In this document: positions 33,265-46,000 of the stretch, one piece after another
Layout of the letters: every line of letters starts with the position of its first letter
Numbering within the stretch: the stretch's first letter is position 1
DNA from: Sanderia malayensis
Lineage: Eukaryota; Cnidaria; Scyphozoa; Semaeostomeae; Pelagiidae
NCBI GenBank assembly: GCA_013076295.1
Contig: RQOL01000658.1
Span: 1,364,001-1,428,000, forward strand
DNA length: 64,000 nt
Direction of reading: 5' to 3'
Program-made: the position numbers and the translations under genes
Notes under the pieces: model-generated
The model's input: the letters and a program-made list of their open reading frames with translations, nothing else
What the model was told of the DNA's origin: nothing
Databases searched by the model: none

Positions 33265-36200
33265 GGCTACTACTGTTACTACCACGTTGAAAACCGACCA
33301 CCTTTTATTTCAGAGAGCAAAACAGACGCTTGTAAAGTAATGAAAGTTACCTGGGATTGTGTAAACAAGTTTAAACCATCTCTATATGATCACCCAATGA
33401 ATATGTCTGCTTAGAATGCGAAAATCTTGTGTCGTTCTGGAAGAGAAGCAAAGCCAGACTAAGATGTCACGAATTTATGACAACATTTACAGCGCGATCC
33501 AAACTAAACCCGTCTATTTGTAAGCACGGTATTAAAATCTTTGTCCGATGACACGAACCGTGGAATATTTTGGTTATGAGCAAGTTCGTTCGTTCGTTCA
33601 TTCGTTCGTCCGTTCTCAATCTTGCAGTAAGCTGGCTCCAATTAATTTGCCTTTCTCGCATCCAAGCAGAGCAAAGCAACCAACGCAGCCGGGAACGGGG
33701 GAGGGGGCGTCGACAGGTACTTTTCAAACACCAAAACCCGAAGACAAACTAGCCACATGTTCAAAGATACACATTATTTGCTTCAAAAGGAAAATCAATT
33801 TGAATTATCAATTCACTCTTCACAACAATATGTTTGTTGTGTATTAAGATGGTGAATACTAATTTCACATAAAAGGTGTTTGCAGCCGTTATGTAGCCTA
33901 TTAGATAACAATGGGAAAAGCTATGTAATTAGTTACTACTCTCGCGCTATTATAACGGAAAAATCCAGCTATATCATCTTGCCCAATCAAAACACTGTTG
34001 TTCTTATGCTTCCATACTAATCGATATATATTTTAGCGTAATTGCACATTAATAGTGGCACTTCAATATACCATTGGAAGATAGAGCTCGTATAAAACGA
34101 TGCAGCTATTATAGCAATTTAAAACTTATTATATATTGGGTTTTAAGAAAGAAATAAGAGTAGTGGAGGAAACTGGATAAAATGAGATAGAAAGCAACTC
34201 TTCTAGATAGTAGTATATACTTACTCACATCTCTTAACTTAATGATTAGAAATAAACAGCTTGTAGCTGATAAGCAAATAAGCATTCAATACATAAGTTA
34301 CCACCACACTCACCAAAAGCCTCGCATACTCCTGGTGGCAAACAGGTCAAACATTATTATCACAGCTCGCATTATTACATATTTAGAAAATTCTTTGAAA
34401 AACAAACAAACAAAAGCAACTAAATAGTCATTACCTCTGAACTTCAAACTTCGCGGATGAGTTGTTGGTTTGAAGTCATCTAAAACAAGGCAACGACCTG
34501 AAAATAAACATGACGTAACAATATCAGAAATATGTCACCCCCTGAATATGCAAGATGAGAACTAAAGCGGCAGGTTATCTTGGGATCGGAATCATACCTG
34601 CATATTTATACATCACATCGCAAATACATATATCTGTACATCCGTTTATATATTCGGCAGATGAGAAAAGAAGAAATCCTAATCATGTTTAGCTCTCATC
34701 AGACGGTTTAATAGTTCATCGCATGGACTCCTACGATGCTAAAAGATGTTCTTTACAATCTTTTGAATTTTATCAACATATTCAGAATTATTATCAATAT
34801 TAGTACATCCACAAGTACGGCATGAAAAATTAATTTATTTGTGCTAACTGAGTATTCACGTTTCTCTATGCATAACCATAATTATCACGATTAGTGTTAG
34901 TATTGTTATTATACTGCTATACATCTGCACAAGAGATAAAAAAACTCAAACTGTTTTTTCAACAACTGACGAAAAAATCAAACGCGTGGTTTTATTTTGA
35001 TTCTAACTGTTATATTCTAATTAATATACTGTTTCGAATTTAATTTCGTTTTTTAGAAAATATAAGAAAAATACTTCCAACCTTCATATTTATCATAACA
35101 ATAAATAGTCTTGGGTAATTTAACAGTGCTGTTTGTTAATTCTAGATGAGAAAATATTATTTTGATTGATGTCCAACAAATTGATTGAGCTTGACTTTAG
35201 ATTGGGGGCTGAGAATAAGCTGGAAATAAGGTGTATGGCATTGGATGGTAGCTTTGAAAAATTAAAATTAGAAATGCTACACATTTTTACAGAAGAAAAT
35301 CAGACCAGTATTCAAACTTTGTTAGCAATTTCCAAATTGTAGAACAAAAAACTTTCTTTATGCTTTCTTAACAGCAATCAAAAGGTTTTATGTCACCAAC
35401 CATTCATATATGGAAGTACAATGTTATGCTAACAAAGAACCTTTTCAACAATGTTGATATATGATATATTATAGCCACAATATTAAATACTTTGTGCCTG
35501 CACAACACTTTTCCTTGATATTTTGAGTATCCAAATTTTTCAAGTTTCCAAGGTTTTAAAATGTCAGCACGGAACATTTTTAACTCTTTGACAAAACTGC
35601 TGAATGATTACTGCTTTTTACAAAGCACCTTCTTATAAAAATATGTATATTGGCTTTATTTTAATTGGCTTAGCGTACTTGTTTTAATTTTTTATCAGCA
35701 TTAATAGCCAGAATCTACAAATTCAATTCGATTACAATGGAGTTGATTGAATTATAAATTCTTAACGTTGACACCAGCTAAAGTTAGACCAATTTATGTA
35801 ATGGAAAAGAAGGAAAAAATAAATATAAGAATTAATCACCTTACTAAATTACAAGTATTACATTATTTTTGTGGGAAGTGTCCAAGCACTAACCCCAAGC
35901 AGGTAACTATGAATCACAAATTAATCCAAGACTTTGAGCTTTATTTCCCAAGTGTCACAAACTTCTCATTCACTTTTTGCCCACCCCACAGGCGACTTAA
36001 CTTAATAGCAAATACAACTGAGTTAAAACCTACCATTGCCTTTGTTCATGGGATCTTTAAGCCATGTAGGAATGTAGAATGCAAGATTTGCCATCATCTT
36101 GTTCAGTTTTATACTTTACATTCAATGCAATCACGTCAACTCAACTGGTAGATCAGATCAAGTTGCAACCAACTGCACAAGTAAAAACATTCTTCCTGGG

Positions 36201-37849
36201 GTGGGGTAGAATGATTCTGCCCCCAAGTTCCAAATTCCAACATGCTTGCTTTCTAAAAAGACAAATTATTGTAACAGTTCATAAAATAAAAGATGCAGTT
36301 AAATTGCACAGATATTTTTACATGCAATCCAAACCGTGGAAAGAGTGGGTTGGTCATCCTAGATTAATGCCCCGCCCACCTTGACCAAAACTAGGCCACG
36401 GCCTGTTGCATGAAATTTATAACTATTCCTCCAAATATTGAAACAAAGTTAATATATTTCATATGGAAATATGTTTGAGCAATAAATTTCATGACTAGCC
36501 AATTTGAGTAACAGTGCTCTCGACAAGAACAGGGTAATGTTGGCCTAAGAAGGGTGACTTGGCCTAAGCCTGGATGAAGGCGCGGGGAACAAGTGTAGCA
36601 TGCAAAACTTCACAAGGCAATTTAAAAAATAAAATGAGACAGGAAAAATTATTAAAAATTAACCTTGGAGCATGAACGAATATCGAGCATTCTCGATAAG
36701 GTTTGGGAGCAGCTTTGAAGAAACCAGCAGCTACAGAGGCAAAAAACATTACTTGATTTTCGACCATTGCAAGAAACCAGAAAGAGAGACAAGACAACCA
36801 CAACACGAGGAAAGGAAATGAATGGAAAAGGACTTGAGAACCAGGGACCACGTGCGCTCCACATTGCGCATGACCTTCCTTGACACAAAACGTGAACTGA
36901 AAAAATTGAAATGGGCCATGGACTTAATCCACAACGTTTTTCATAAACATATATGATATGATATGAAATGATGACATCAATTATCTAACTTTTTCATAAG
37001 AAACTACTATGCAAAATCTTCGTACCAGAGTTTCTTAGCTTTCACGCCATTCATTGTACGAAAAGTTTCTCAGCAAGTTTCTTAACACCCAATCCTAATT
37101 TTCCTTAATTCATTGTCCTTCTCTTTATCTTTTGTCACTGCCAAACATGAATTGGATAGAGAAGCAAAAAGAAATGCAAATTCCATCGCAAAAAACCAAA
37201 ATATCTTTTAAAATGTAACTAAGAACAGAAGAAACAAAACTAAAACAACGCTAGATAACATAGGTTTCTTAACTGTTTTTAGTCACACGAAATCTCCTAC
37301 CAAGTTTCTAAAGCTTTGAAAATATGGCCCTGCGGCTTCTTATAAGCGGCTTCTTATAAATGGTTTCTTATAAACAAATGTGTAATTTTTTTGCAAAATG
37401 TTTACAATGCGCGAAGCCCTCCTACCTTTCCACTTATCATTCAGAAATCAGTCGATGAAAGAAAACAGAATACTCGCCACGACTGATTGAGCTAATACCA
37501 AAACTTCTTTCAACACGAAACACGCAAATATAATTGTCCATCCCAGCTGCGTTGTTTGTTATTTTTTGCTAACGTTGTTATGGTAGTTGAAATGATGATT
37601 CTATGTTCATGTGATCTGCACCACACCAGGTCGTCTAAGAAGGAAATTAGCGGAAACAAACATTGAATGCAAAGATTTCTTTGAAATTCACACAAACCAA
37701 TACATCACAGAACAAAATGCCATTAGGGATGGCAATGCTTCATTATTATATCAGTCTGACGGTGCTCAAACAAATTGTTAATTTCGAAAATTGACTTTGA
37801 ATAGGTTTTGGAATCAGTCGAAAAAGGAAAGGAAACGTGGATCAGAGTT

Positions 37850-37998
37850 TTTCGAAATTGATTGAAATTGGTTGAGACTTCAATCTGACGCTGATTGAAG
37901 CTGGTTGAAACTTGAATTTGACGCTGATTGAACTTGATGAAACTTTAATTTGGCGCTGATTGAACTTGCGGAAACTTGTTACGCTGATTGAAGTTTGA
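37850..37998. repeat. Degenerate tandem repeat of about 30 bp
   Basis: Four to five imperfect copies are built on CGCTGATTGAACTTG followed by GAAACTT. They lie directly upstream of the open frame at 38114-38644. Confidence 0.75.
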
Positions 37999-38113
37999 GT
38001 TTGGGTTGAGAAAAGACGACCAGGAAACACAACAGGTTCTTGTTCAAACAAGAAGCATCCACGAATTATCTTCCATCAACAGTAAGCAGGGACATTATTT
38101 CCATTTAAGAAAG

Positions 38114-38644
38114 ATGTCTGTTAACATGAAAGAAGGTCACGACTCAGTGCAGTTGCATCAGGGACAAAGAACCACCCACAGTCGTCACCAAAACCACGCG
38201 ACTCTTGGCTTGAGACATTCAACAAATAGTCGATACCAAATCGCAGCAACGCAATCCTCAATGGAGACAACTGCACCAGGGCATCTTATTAAAAACATGG
38301 ATCACGAAATTGCGACATCAAAGGAACACAAACCACGTAAAATATCGACGGGAAGCCTACCATCAACATCAACATCAAACCAGCACCAACAGCAACATGA
38401 TCAACACGGCAGCAAAACGCAATACTTGGCATCAAGATATGTGAAGAAGTGGCGTGGTGAGCAAAATAAATTAAGCAATTCAATCGAGGAAAAAGAAGAG
38501 GATGATTATTTGGGAGATGATAATTCGGTTTGTTTTGATCTGCTTCAACGGTTTCCTTCAAGCCCGGAGTTCAGTACAATTTTACACGATGTTTTTGTCA
38601 AGAAAATGGACGATAAATCTTCGAAAAGTTGCTTTTCAATCTAA
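38114..38644 (+). CDS. Hypothetical protein, possible single-exon gene
   Basis: An ATG-started frame of 176 codons ends TAA at 38642, and a perfect AATAAA follows at 38657-38662, close for a 3' end. The frame is open further upstream without an ATG, so an earlier exon may join near 38100. The protein is hydrophilic, with many His, Gln, Ser, Thr and Lys (for example SNQHQQQHDQHGSK), and has no signal peptide or membrane helix. The C-terminal part is more ordered-looking (VCFDLLQRFPSSPEFSTI). The last four residues are CFSI, which has the form of a CaaX prenylation box. I recognise no family. It could also be a chance open frame. Confidence 0.35.
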   Translation: MSVNMKEGHDSVQLHQGQRTTHSRHQNHATLGLRHSTNSRYQIAATQSSMETTAPGHLIKNMDHEIATSKEHKPRKISTGSLPSTSTSNQHQQQHDQHGSKTQYLASRYVKKWRGEQNKLSNSIEEKEEDDYLGDDNSVCFDLLQRFPSSPEFSTILHDVFVKKMDDKSSKSCFSI

Positions 38645-40048
38645 TTTGCAATTAATAATAAACATGGCGCTTTAGTATTGTGTGATCAATATCGCTGATT
38701 TGAGCTGAATTATTTTTCCGATTGAATCCCCTGGTTGGAACTACTGTACAAGCGTACTTCCATATATAGGCTTTTGGATCGAATTGCGCATTGCGCAGGT
38801 AAGTGATAGGACGATATGGCCCATCCTGCTTCAATTTCGTAATGTGACTTGGAAGCAAGGCAATGGCTCGGGTGAAGTGAACAGCAAACTTCGTTAAAAC
38901 GATGCTGTGCGGAGATGCACGATGCAGTGCGGAGATGCACAACGCAGTGCGGAGTTGCACGATGCAAGATAAGCTCGTCTGACATTGTGCATATTGTCCC
39001 GTGACTATATTTCATCAGCCTACGCACTTTTAATCGCACAATTCAATACATGGAGTCTTGAACATTTCAATACGCTGAGTGTATTAACATCCACCCTTTT
39101 GTTCCTTATGTCTGATAGTGGTGACCCATTATCCTAAACTTTGTATACATCAATTTTACAGAGAGAATAATGCTCAACATTTCTATATTTTATATATTGT
39201 ACTTATACTTATATATTCTACATTGCGGAACCTCAATATAACAGAACCTTAATATCAGTTCTACCATCTACTGTAAACAATTCTGCGGCGTATAAAGGTC
39301 GCAAAAGTCGATTGTTATCGCCTGGGTTGGAACTTTCCAGTTAAAACCAATATTTAATTGTAAATTGGTGCCCACAAAGTGTCCGGTAAATGAAAGGATT
39401 CCACCGCCAAATTAAGCCTATAATGTTTTAAATACCTTTCTTTCTTTTATATAATTTGATTAGTGACTTAGCATAGTGGATTTATAAGTTCAGTAACTAA
39501 TGATAGCTAAGCTTCCTTTCTATTGGGAATTATCGTGATAAAGTTTATCCAGGTGTACAGTAAAATCCGCTTATAAGAAGCATTGGATTAAAAACCTCTA
39601 GGATGATACCTCTATCCAATGGAAAACAATGGATAGAGGTATCATCTATCATCAAGCCTATTGATTTTCCATCAACAATGGAAAAGCAATAGGCTTGTTG
39701 TTTTTAACAATAAGCTGAATGCATTTGCAGGTTCTTGCATGCGGATTTGTGCTGTTTTATTTTTGGAAGCAAAATAAAGTATAATAGATTTATTAATTCA
39801 TTTTGCTTCCATTATTTTGTCAAAAACAATGCCTGACCTTTTGTCATCCGTGTTTATCAAATGCTAATTATTTGCAAAAATAAATCAAATGTGGTGCAGA
39901 AATTATTGTAAAAACATACCAGTCTTCTTGAGTTGGGTATAAGTGCGTGTCTGGAAAATAAGAATACATACATAGTTAAATACAATGCCAGTGTCTGCTA
40001 TCCAAATGTTTTAGTGCTTTTGAAAAGTGTTCGTGCTCGATGTAGATA
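38645..40048. other. Intergenic region with a 20-bp tandem repeat and two hairpins
   Basis: No coding exon is supported. At 38901-38960 three copies of a 20-bp unit (GATGCAGTGCGGAGATGCAC) stand in tandem. At 39602-39646 and 39653-39697 two adjacent inverted repeats form hairpins, next to CAGTAAAATCCGCTTATAAG, a word typical of MITE ends. A possible exon-like stretch ACACGCACTTATACCC at about 39920-39953 was seen but not used. Confidence 0.6.
39602..39697. repeat. Two adjacent hairpins
   Basis: Arms 39602-39618 and 39630-39646 are perfect 17-bp complements. Arms 39653-39672 and 39678-39697 pair over 19 of 20 positions around a 5-nt loop, with ends CAAGCCTATTG and CAATAGGCTTG. The same CAATAGGC word forms hairpins near 44.13 and 54.06 kb. 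Confidence 0.85.
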
Positions 40049-43000
40049 TCATGGAGGACAGCACATCCATTTGTTCTTTGGATCCCATTGAGAGGACGAC
40101 GATGCTTTAACACTCCCACCAAATGAGTTAACTACAAAGAAAATTATTTTCCCGTTTTTAAATCAACGAAGCTGTTATTTATGTTCATAATTACAATATC
40201 TAGAATTTAGCTTTTCATTGATGCTTGGCGTCTTGAATATCAGCACGAGTATTTCCATAAGATAATTCACATAACATCATAAAAATATAAAGTCTATATA
40301 AATCCAACCCCAATGGAAAATTCCATCCAGCTATCTACAGTCAAAAGCAATGCAACAAAGAGGATTTGTGAGCCCTGGGAAGACTTTGACGTTTAACCTA
40401 AATCGTTTACATTTTCTAATTTCCAGATCGTTTGGGAGCAATATTGAGAATGGCCAATTTTCCTCTTCTTGCCCCCCCCCCATCCCCTGCATTACAGATC
40501 AACTTAAAGCTTGCACGAAGGAAGTCAACAAATTCAGGGGAGGGAGGGAAGCATAGCTTTCACCGATGAATCCAACTTAATAGAAATCGTCCGTGGCGTG
40601 GCTCAATAATTATACGTCGAATAAGGTAAATACAAATATGCAAAGGAGGACATACTTGCAAATGTGTAGCCATCACTTCCCACAAATGTGATATTTGGTT
40701 TCATGAGAGGATTGAAATCGTCCAGACTGCCATTCATGTATTTTGGCATCGAAAACCTGCTCTTGTCTTTAAAGATGTCTTCTGCCTGATTATTGCTGAG
40801 AAATAATATTGATTCAAAAGTATCCCCATAGATTTTCATGTTGACACCTTTCTCGTTCATGCCATAAAGGATCCGTCCTGTCGGATCGTAAGCCGTAATG
40901 TTTGATACCATTGAGCGGAGGCCTGGAAGAAAAAGGCTATAAACATTAACAAAAGTTATCCTTGAAGTGCCCTCTCACCTCCTATTGCCCCCTTGACGCT
41001 GGCCCTCTCACCCCCATTGCCCCCTTGATATTTGCCCTCTCAACTCCCATTGCCCCCTTGATGCTGGCTCTCTCCCCCCCTCAACAGGCTTAGATTGAAA
41101 TTGTTGTCAATGTCAAGTGAACAATTTCCAGGAGGTTCAGTGTTTTTCACTTCTTGTGATTCGTTTATTAATGTTTTCAACAGGGAATGGTTATTTTTAT
41201 TATTATCGCACGAAATGATTAATCCACCCCCCCCCCTCTACTTGTTCTTATCAAATCAAGACACATTAGGAAGTTGGTTCTGGCGATAGCTGTTTTCCCA
41301 GTCCTTCCCCTCGTGATACCACCACTGCTTCCAACAACCAGAACAACCAATTCTTTTCGAATACAATGCCTGTTTTAGTTGACACAAGTTTTAGTAAGAT
41401 TTACTATCGTGTATAAGACATGTACCTGTCCAAGGGCTGCTTGAAATATATGAATAGTAACAATTTCTGCGATCTCTCTTCGTTCGCTGCTTGTATTGCC
41501 CACAAATGAAGATCAACATTTGTGAGCTATCGAATATTGTCGTGAATCCGCTCATGGATTTAACTGCAGCTACAAGTCAAAATAGAAATTATTGACAATT
41601 GCTGGCCAAATTCAGTCTAAGTTGTAATTTGGTAATTTCGTTTTCGTAACATTTAATACTTAAAGATAGATATAATATTTAATGATGGATATAGATTTGT
41701 CTTAGGAAAATGGCTACAATAACGAAGAAACAAAGCTCAGTTTAGTTAATCGAAAAATTTTCAACTTTTTCAACAAATTTGTGACAAAGCATAAAAGTAT
41801 GAAAACATTATCAATATTATTTGGCCCGATTTCACCTAATTTTTGACGTCATTGGGATTCTTTAATATTTACAGATATGGATCACGTAAAGAATAATCCT
41901 GTATTTCTTATTATTATTATTATTTGAGAATGAGGAAAATTTATAATAGTTTAAAATACATAATGTCATATTTTGTAATACCTGTTTGGTTCTTCGTAAA
42001 GTTTGCCTTAAATATGTAACTTTTTATCAAATATTTGATATCTGTATCATTGTTATAGATGTTCCGGCAGTTTGGTCGAATGCAATAGATCACATCCATC
42101 AATACGTCATCCAAAGAATCCGTCATCACATTACCAATTTTTAAGTAAAATTCCAATACTCTGTAGTGTCGAAGCATGAGTATTGGAATCTGCAAAAGAA
42201 CCCCATCTAAAAGCTCAAAATTTTTCAGTGATCACAAGGGTCGGATAAGTAGCAGTCCAGCAATATTTCTATAAATTTATAAAATTTTATGGCAGAGAAT
42301 AGTTGATAAATAACAGCTGAAACGCCAACCTTAACAGCATATGGTGAGCTGGTTGTTATGGCAACATCGCTACTCTTCAGTCCAGTTATATGGTCCAATG
42401 TGAACGCGGACGTTGTGTAAACATTCACAAGTACGTCATAGGCTCTGTGATGCGATGTTGGAAACATGTGAGCAAAAGTTAAACCCACTTGAAATAGGCT
42501 TCTAAAATATGATGATACGACGTTCAGTTGCAAAGAAACATAATCTACACAACTAGCTATCTGTTGATTACTTAACGAATGAGATTATAGTCAATAGAAA
42601 AATAAATCTTTTATAAATCATTATATTAATTATGGTAAGATGAAATGTTCTACTTGTAATTCTCCTAATCTATCATGAAATGCGATGTGGTATCTTTGAT
42701 TTGCATAGTAACAAATTTGCCAAATGTCACGTGCTTCAACTTTGAGTCAATGGCATGTCATTATAAAATTATATGAAGCATATGTTATAAGATTGCAAAT
42801 AACATATATAGTCCTAGCTATTGACGAAGCAAACACACGCAATATATTGTCTGGTTTGTACGACTCGGTAGCATTACAATTACTATAACGTTGATGCTTT
42901 TTGAATATAAGGACGGTGTGAAACAAATTTTCGGGTTGTATAGTGTTTCATCGCCAAGTAGGGAGGAGAGGAGCAAGCCACTACCATGCAAATTTTGCCA

Positions 43001-46000
43001 AGCAAAATGTTGATTTTTGTCTCTTAGGTGATGTCACCCATCCCCCTTGGCGCCAATGGCGTAGATAAGAAATTTTATAAGGGGGGGGGGCGAGAAATTC
43101 AAATTTTCCCACATAAATTTAATAAGCACTTTTGTTTCTTTAAGACTATGAACATAGGATAAGGAAATTAGCTATAACTGAACGTAAACAAGAAATTTAT
43201 TTTCCGACAAGATTAGTAATTTTCCGACAAAACGGCAGTTTAGCTCTACAGGAGGAGGGTTCCCCCTGACCCCCCCTCTATCTACGCCACTGCTTGGTGC
43301 CGCCTCTAGATGTAACCAATGTTGCTTTCAGAGTATTGACAAACGTAAAGAAATGTTTGTACTAATAAAAGTGTTATTGCATACTTTGTATTCTTATGTT
43401 ACCCAAGCACACTCACCCTACATGCACAGTGTTCAGAGATTGCCAAGTAGAGTGGCTGAGCTCAGCAATCTCGTTACCACGTCTATGCACCTGGATCTGC
43501 TGTTTCCAACTCTTAACGTACTCATCAGCAAAATTGACAACGATGCCAAGAGTTATATTCGTCTGAGAGGTAGGTCGAGCAAAGTAATCGTGGTCGTTGA
43601 TCTGTGAATAAACAAAGATTCCCAGGCATCGTTCCACGTATCGATATATAACTAAAGTTTACACTCGCTATCTTGATTGCCCAGTGTACTGACTGCTTGC
43701 TATCTCAAACATTTGCTTGAGCCCCCTTTCTATTAAGCTCCCTCTCTAATAAGTCCCCCTTTTAAGACAAATTTTTGACTTAGTCTGTCCCTCTTCAGTA
43801 AGCCCTTCTTGCTTTTAAGATTGCAATCAGTGACAAAAAATGATTGATTAAACTATAAACACTGTTATTGTACGCAAACACTACTCTGAAGTTTACTTGA
43901 GAGTGTCATTAAACCCCCTTCTCTTTTGAGCCCCCCTCTCTAATAAGCCCCTTCCTTGCAATCTCTATAGCTAATTAGACTCCCCGGGGCTTAATAGAGC
44001 TTTTATGTTATATACATTTTTAGGTTAGACGTTACCAAAGATTGAACATAAAATAAAAACCCACGTTTGGGAACCAACTTTTATAAAAACGTTCATATTG
44101 ACAATAGAAGAAACAATAGCCTATTGTATTTTGATGACAATAGGCTATTATTTTTTTCTGAAAACCCACCAATACAATTATTTGCAATGTAACATCCTCC
44201 AATAATTCCTTGAATTTCATTGTGAAGTCGTGAGTTGTTGGGGATGTCTCAAAGGTTGTGGCTCTTTTTGGCTCTGACTTGCATGGACCAGACACGATTT
44301 TTTTATCGACAAAAATGGCCACAGGGTTGCCATTTATCACTGGAAAACTCGCATTGACACTTAGTTGTCTCAATTTGCTGACGTAAAATCCACGGAGCTT
44401 GATGCTTACTGTAAATGTTGACCCTACGTGAAAGGGCGTTTTAAATTTCTCTTGTTGCTCTGCAGACATACCTTTATTGTGAAAGAAAAAGAAACAAAAA
44501 AATTTACAATGAATTCTCCAGTATGCAATGGAAAGTCGATTTTATATAACAAATGCTTTTGATTTGACAAACTGAACATCCAAACCTCTTGACTTGCGTT
44601 CAACTGACTGCTAATTTATTCGCGATTAGTGTATAGTGGGTTCGAGCCACAAATCACTTCAACTCGAACACCAATGTAACATACTTTCCTGATAAATTGT
44701 TGAGCTATGTAATAAGTCAATAAATCATATCCGAATAAAAAACACGCCCATCCACTTACTATTAAAACACGGTGGTGATGCTCTAAGGTCATCAAAGCTT
44801 GTAAAGCCCCAAGCATATCGGTAATGATCGACAACTTTGATGTGAGCACATTTATTTATATATTCTTCAACATCCCACCACCAACGGCTGAGTGCAACAC
44901 ATTTTCCATCAGCGGAATTCTTATACGATCCATGACCACAAGCTCTTCTAACTACGGTGTTGTCAACGACTAGAGCGATGTAGTTTCGAGAACAGGAACC
45001 TCCGCCGATTAGAAAATGCAGCATAGAATGTCGTATTTGAAAAGTTGGGGACACAGCAGTTTCGTAGCCCGCGTTTGGACAACTGAAGTGCCATTTTCCT
45101 TGATGGCCCATTGAACAATGATCGGAACGAGAATAGATCTCAGGTTTGCATTCCGTCGATGTCCAGCTGCTTACGTCATTGTCTTCAAAATCGAAAATTG
45201 GACAACCTAAAATGATACAATTCAATTATTGTGAGTATCACATTGTGTCAAGTGTTACTTGCAAGCGTCTAGCAGACACGTAGAGTTTGTCGTTTGGATG
45301 AAGGTTGCGTTGCCTTTCTGAAAAATACTCCAAAATACTGCGGAGATAATGAAAGAACTGAAGCGCAGTTTCGGATAGTTTTGTACCAAATTTAATACAA
45401 AAGCAGTCCAGAAAAGGAGCTTACGCTGGTTTGAACATTTAAAGGGGCGTTAATCTTAGAAGGCATACTATTCCTTCTAAAATTAAGGTTGCCTTATAAC
45501 AATACCCTCTCAAGAGGTGTTGCTAGAAGGCAACGTTTTGTAAAGCTGGATATCAAATGAAACCTTATAAATGAATTGAGGTATTTACTGGTCAATAATA
45601 TGGCAATATATTCTTCGTATTTTACATAGGAAGGGCTTGATTCCGTCAATATTCTATACAATGGAGTCTTTTTGAGCTGTCTTGCGACAGGACCTAAACA
45701 CACAAATGATGTATTATAATACAAACAGAATTATACCAGTGCGGACGCGAATGCTATTATCCAATGTTGGACTTTGACTCCTCGATGGCAATACAAAAGC
45801 CATCTTCTCTGACACGGCAATGTCCTGAAACGTTGTCCCATCAAAACCTCGTCTTTCCCAATTGATCTTCTGAGCATTTTTATCAAGGATGTGAACTGCT
45901 TTCCATGCGAATCCACTTTCATCGAGTTTCCACACCGTTTTTTCGCCATTGGCCGATATCATCTGCACTCCCGAACCGACTTGTGCAACCCAACTAACGT

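Larger units (their letters stand above)
27440..38113. other. 10.7-kb region with no supportable gene
   Basis: Upstream of the Cav3 start on both strands I find only AT-rich sequence, short AT runs (27662-27685), a perfect hairpin at 33219-33264 and low-complexity patches. A likely Cav3 5'UTR acceptor is near 27506, so the Cav3 promoter and 5' noncoding exon or exons should lie somewhere here. A GC-richer patch at 33560-33720 may be regulatory. Short open frames (for example near 32.3, 35.7 and 36.7 kb) show no recognised motif. Confidence 0.6.

Noticed and set aside
33560..33760. GC-rich patch with a possible exon (KQPTQPGTGEGAST)
   Set aside because: Splice-like sites are present on the plus strand, but there is no neighbouring exon or known motif; it may be regulatory DNA.
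35747..36384. Two overlapping plus-strand frames (134 and 101 codons)
   Set aside because: No recognised motif and no splice or polyadenylation context. A CKICHHL word is too little to suggest a zinc site.
36564..36934. Minus-strand frame with EGHAQCGAHVVPGSQ
   Set aside because: It looks protein-like for a few residues but turns into a hydrophobic low-complexity stretch. No family or partner exon was found.
40049..40140. Alternative frame LTHLVGVLKHRRPLNG in the last tectonin exon
   Set aside because: It reads like protein, but its phase does not fit the donor at 40655. The other frame does.
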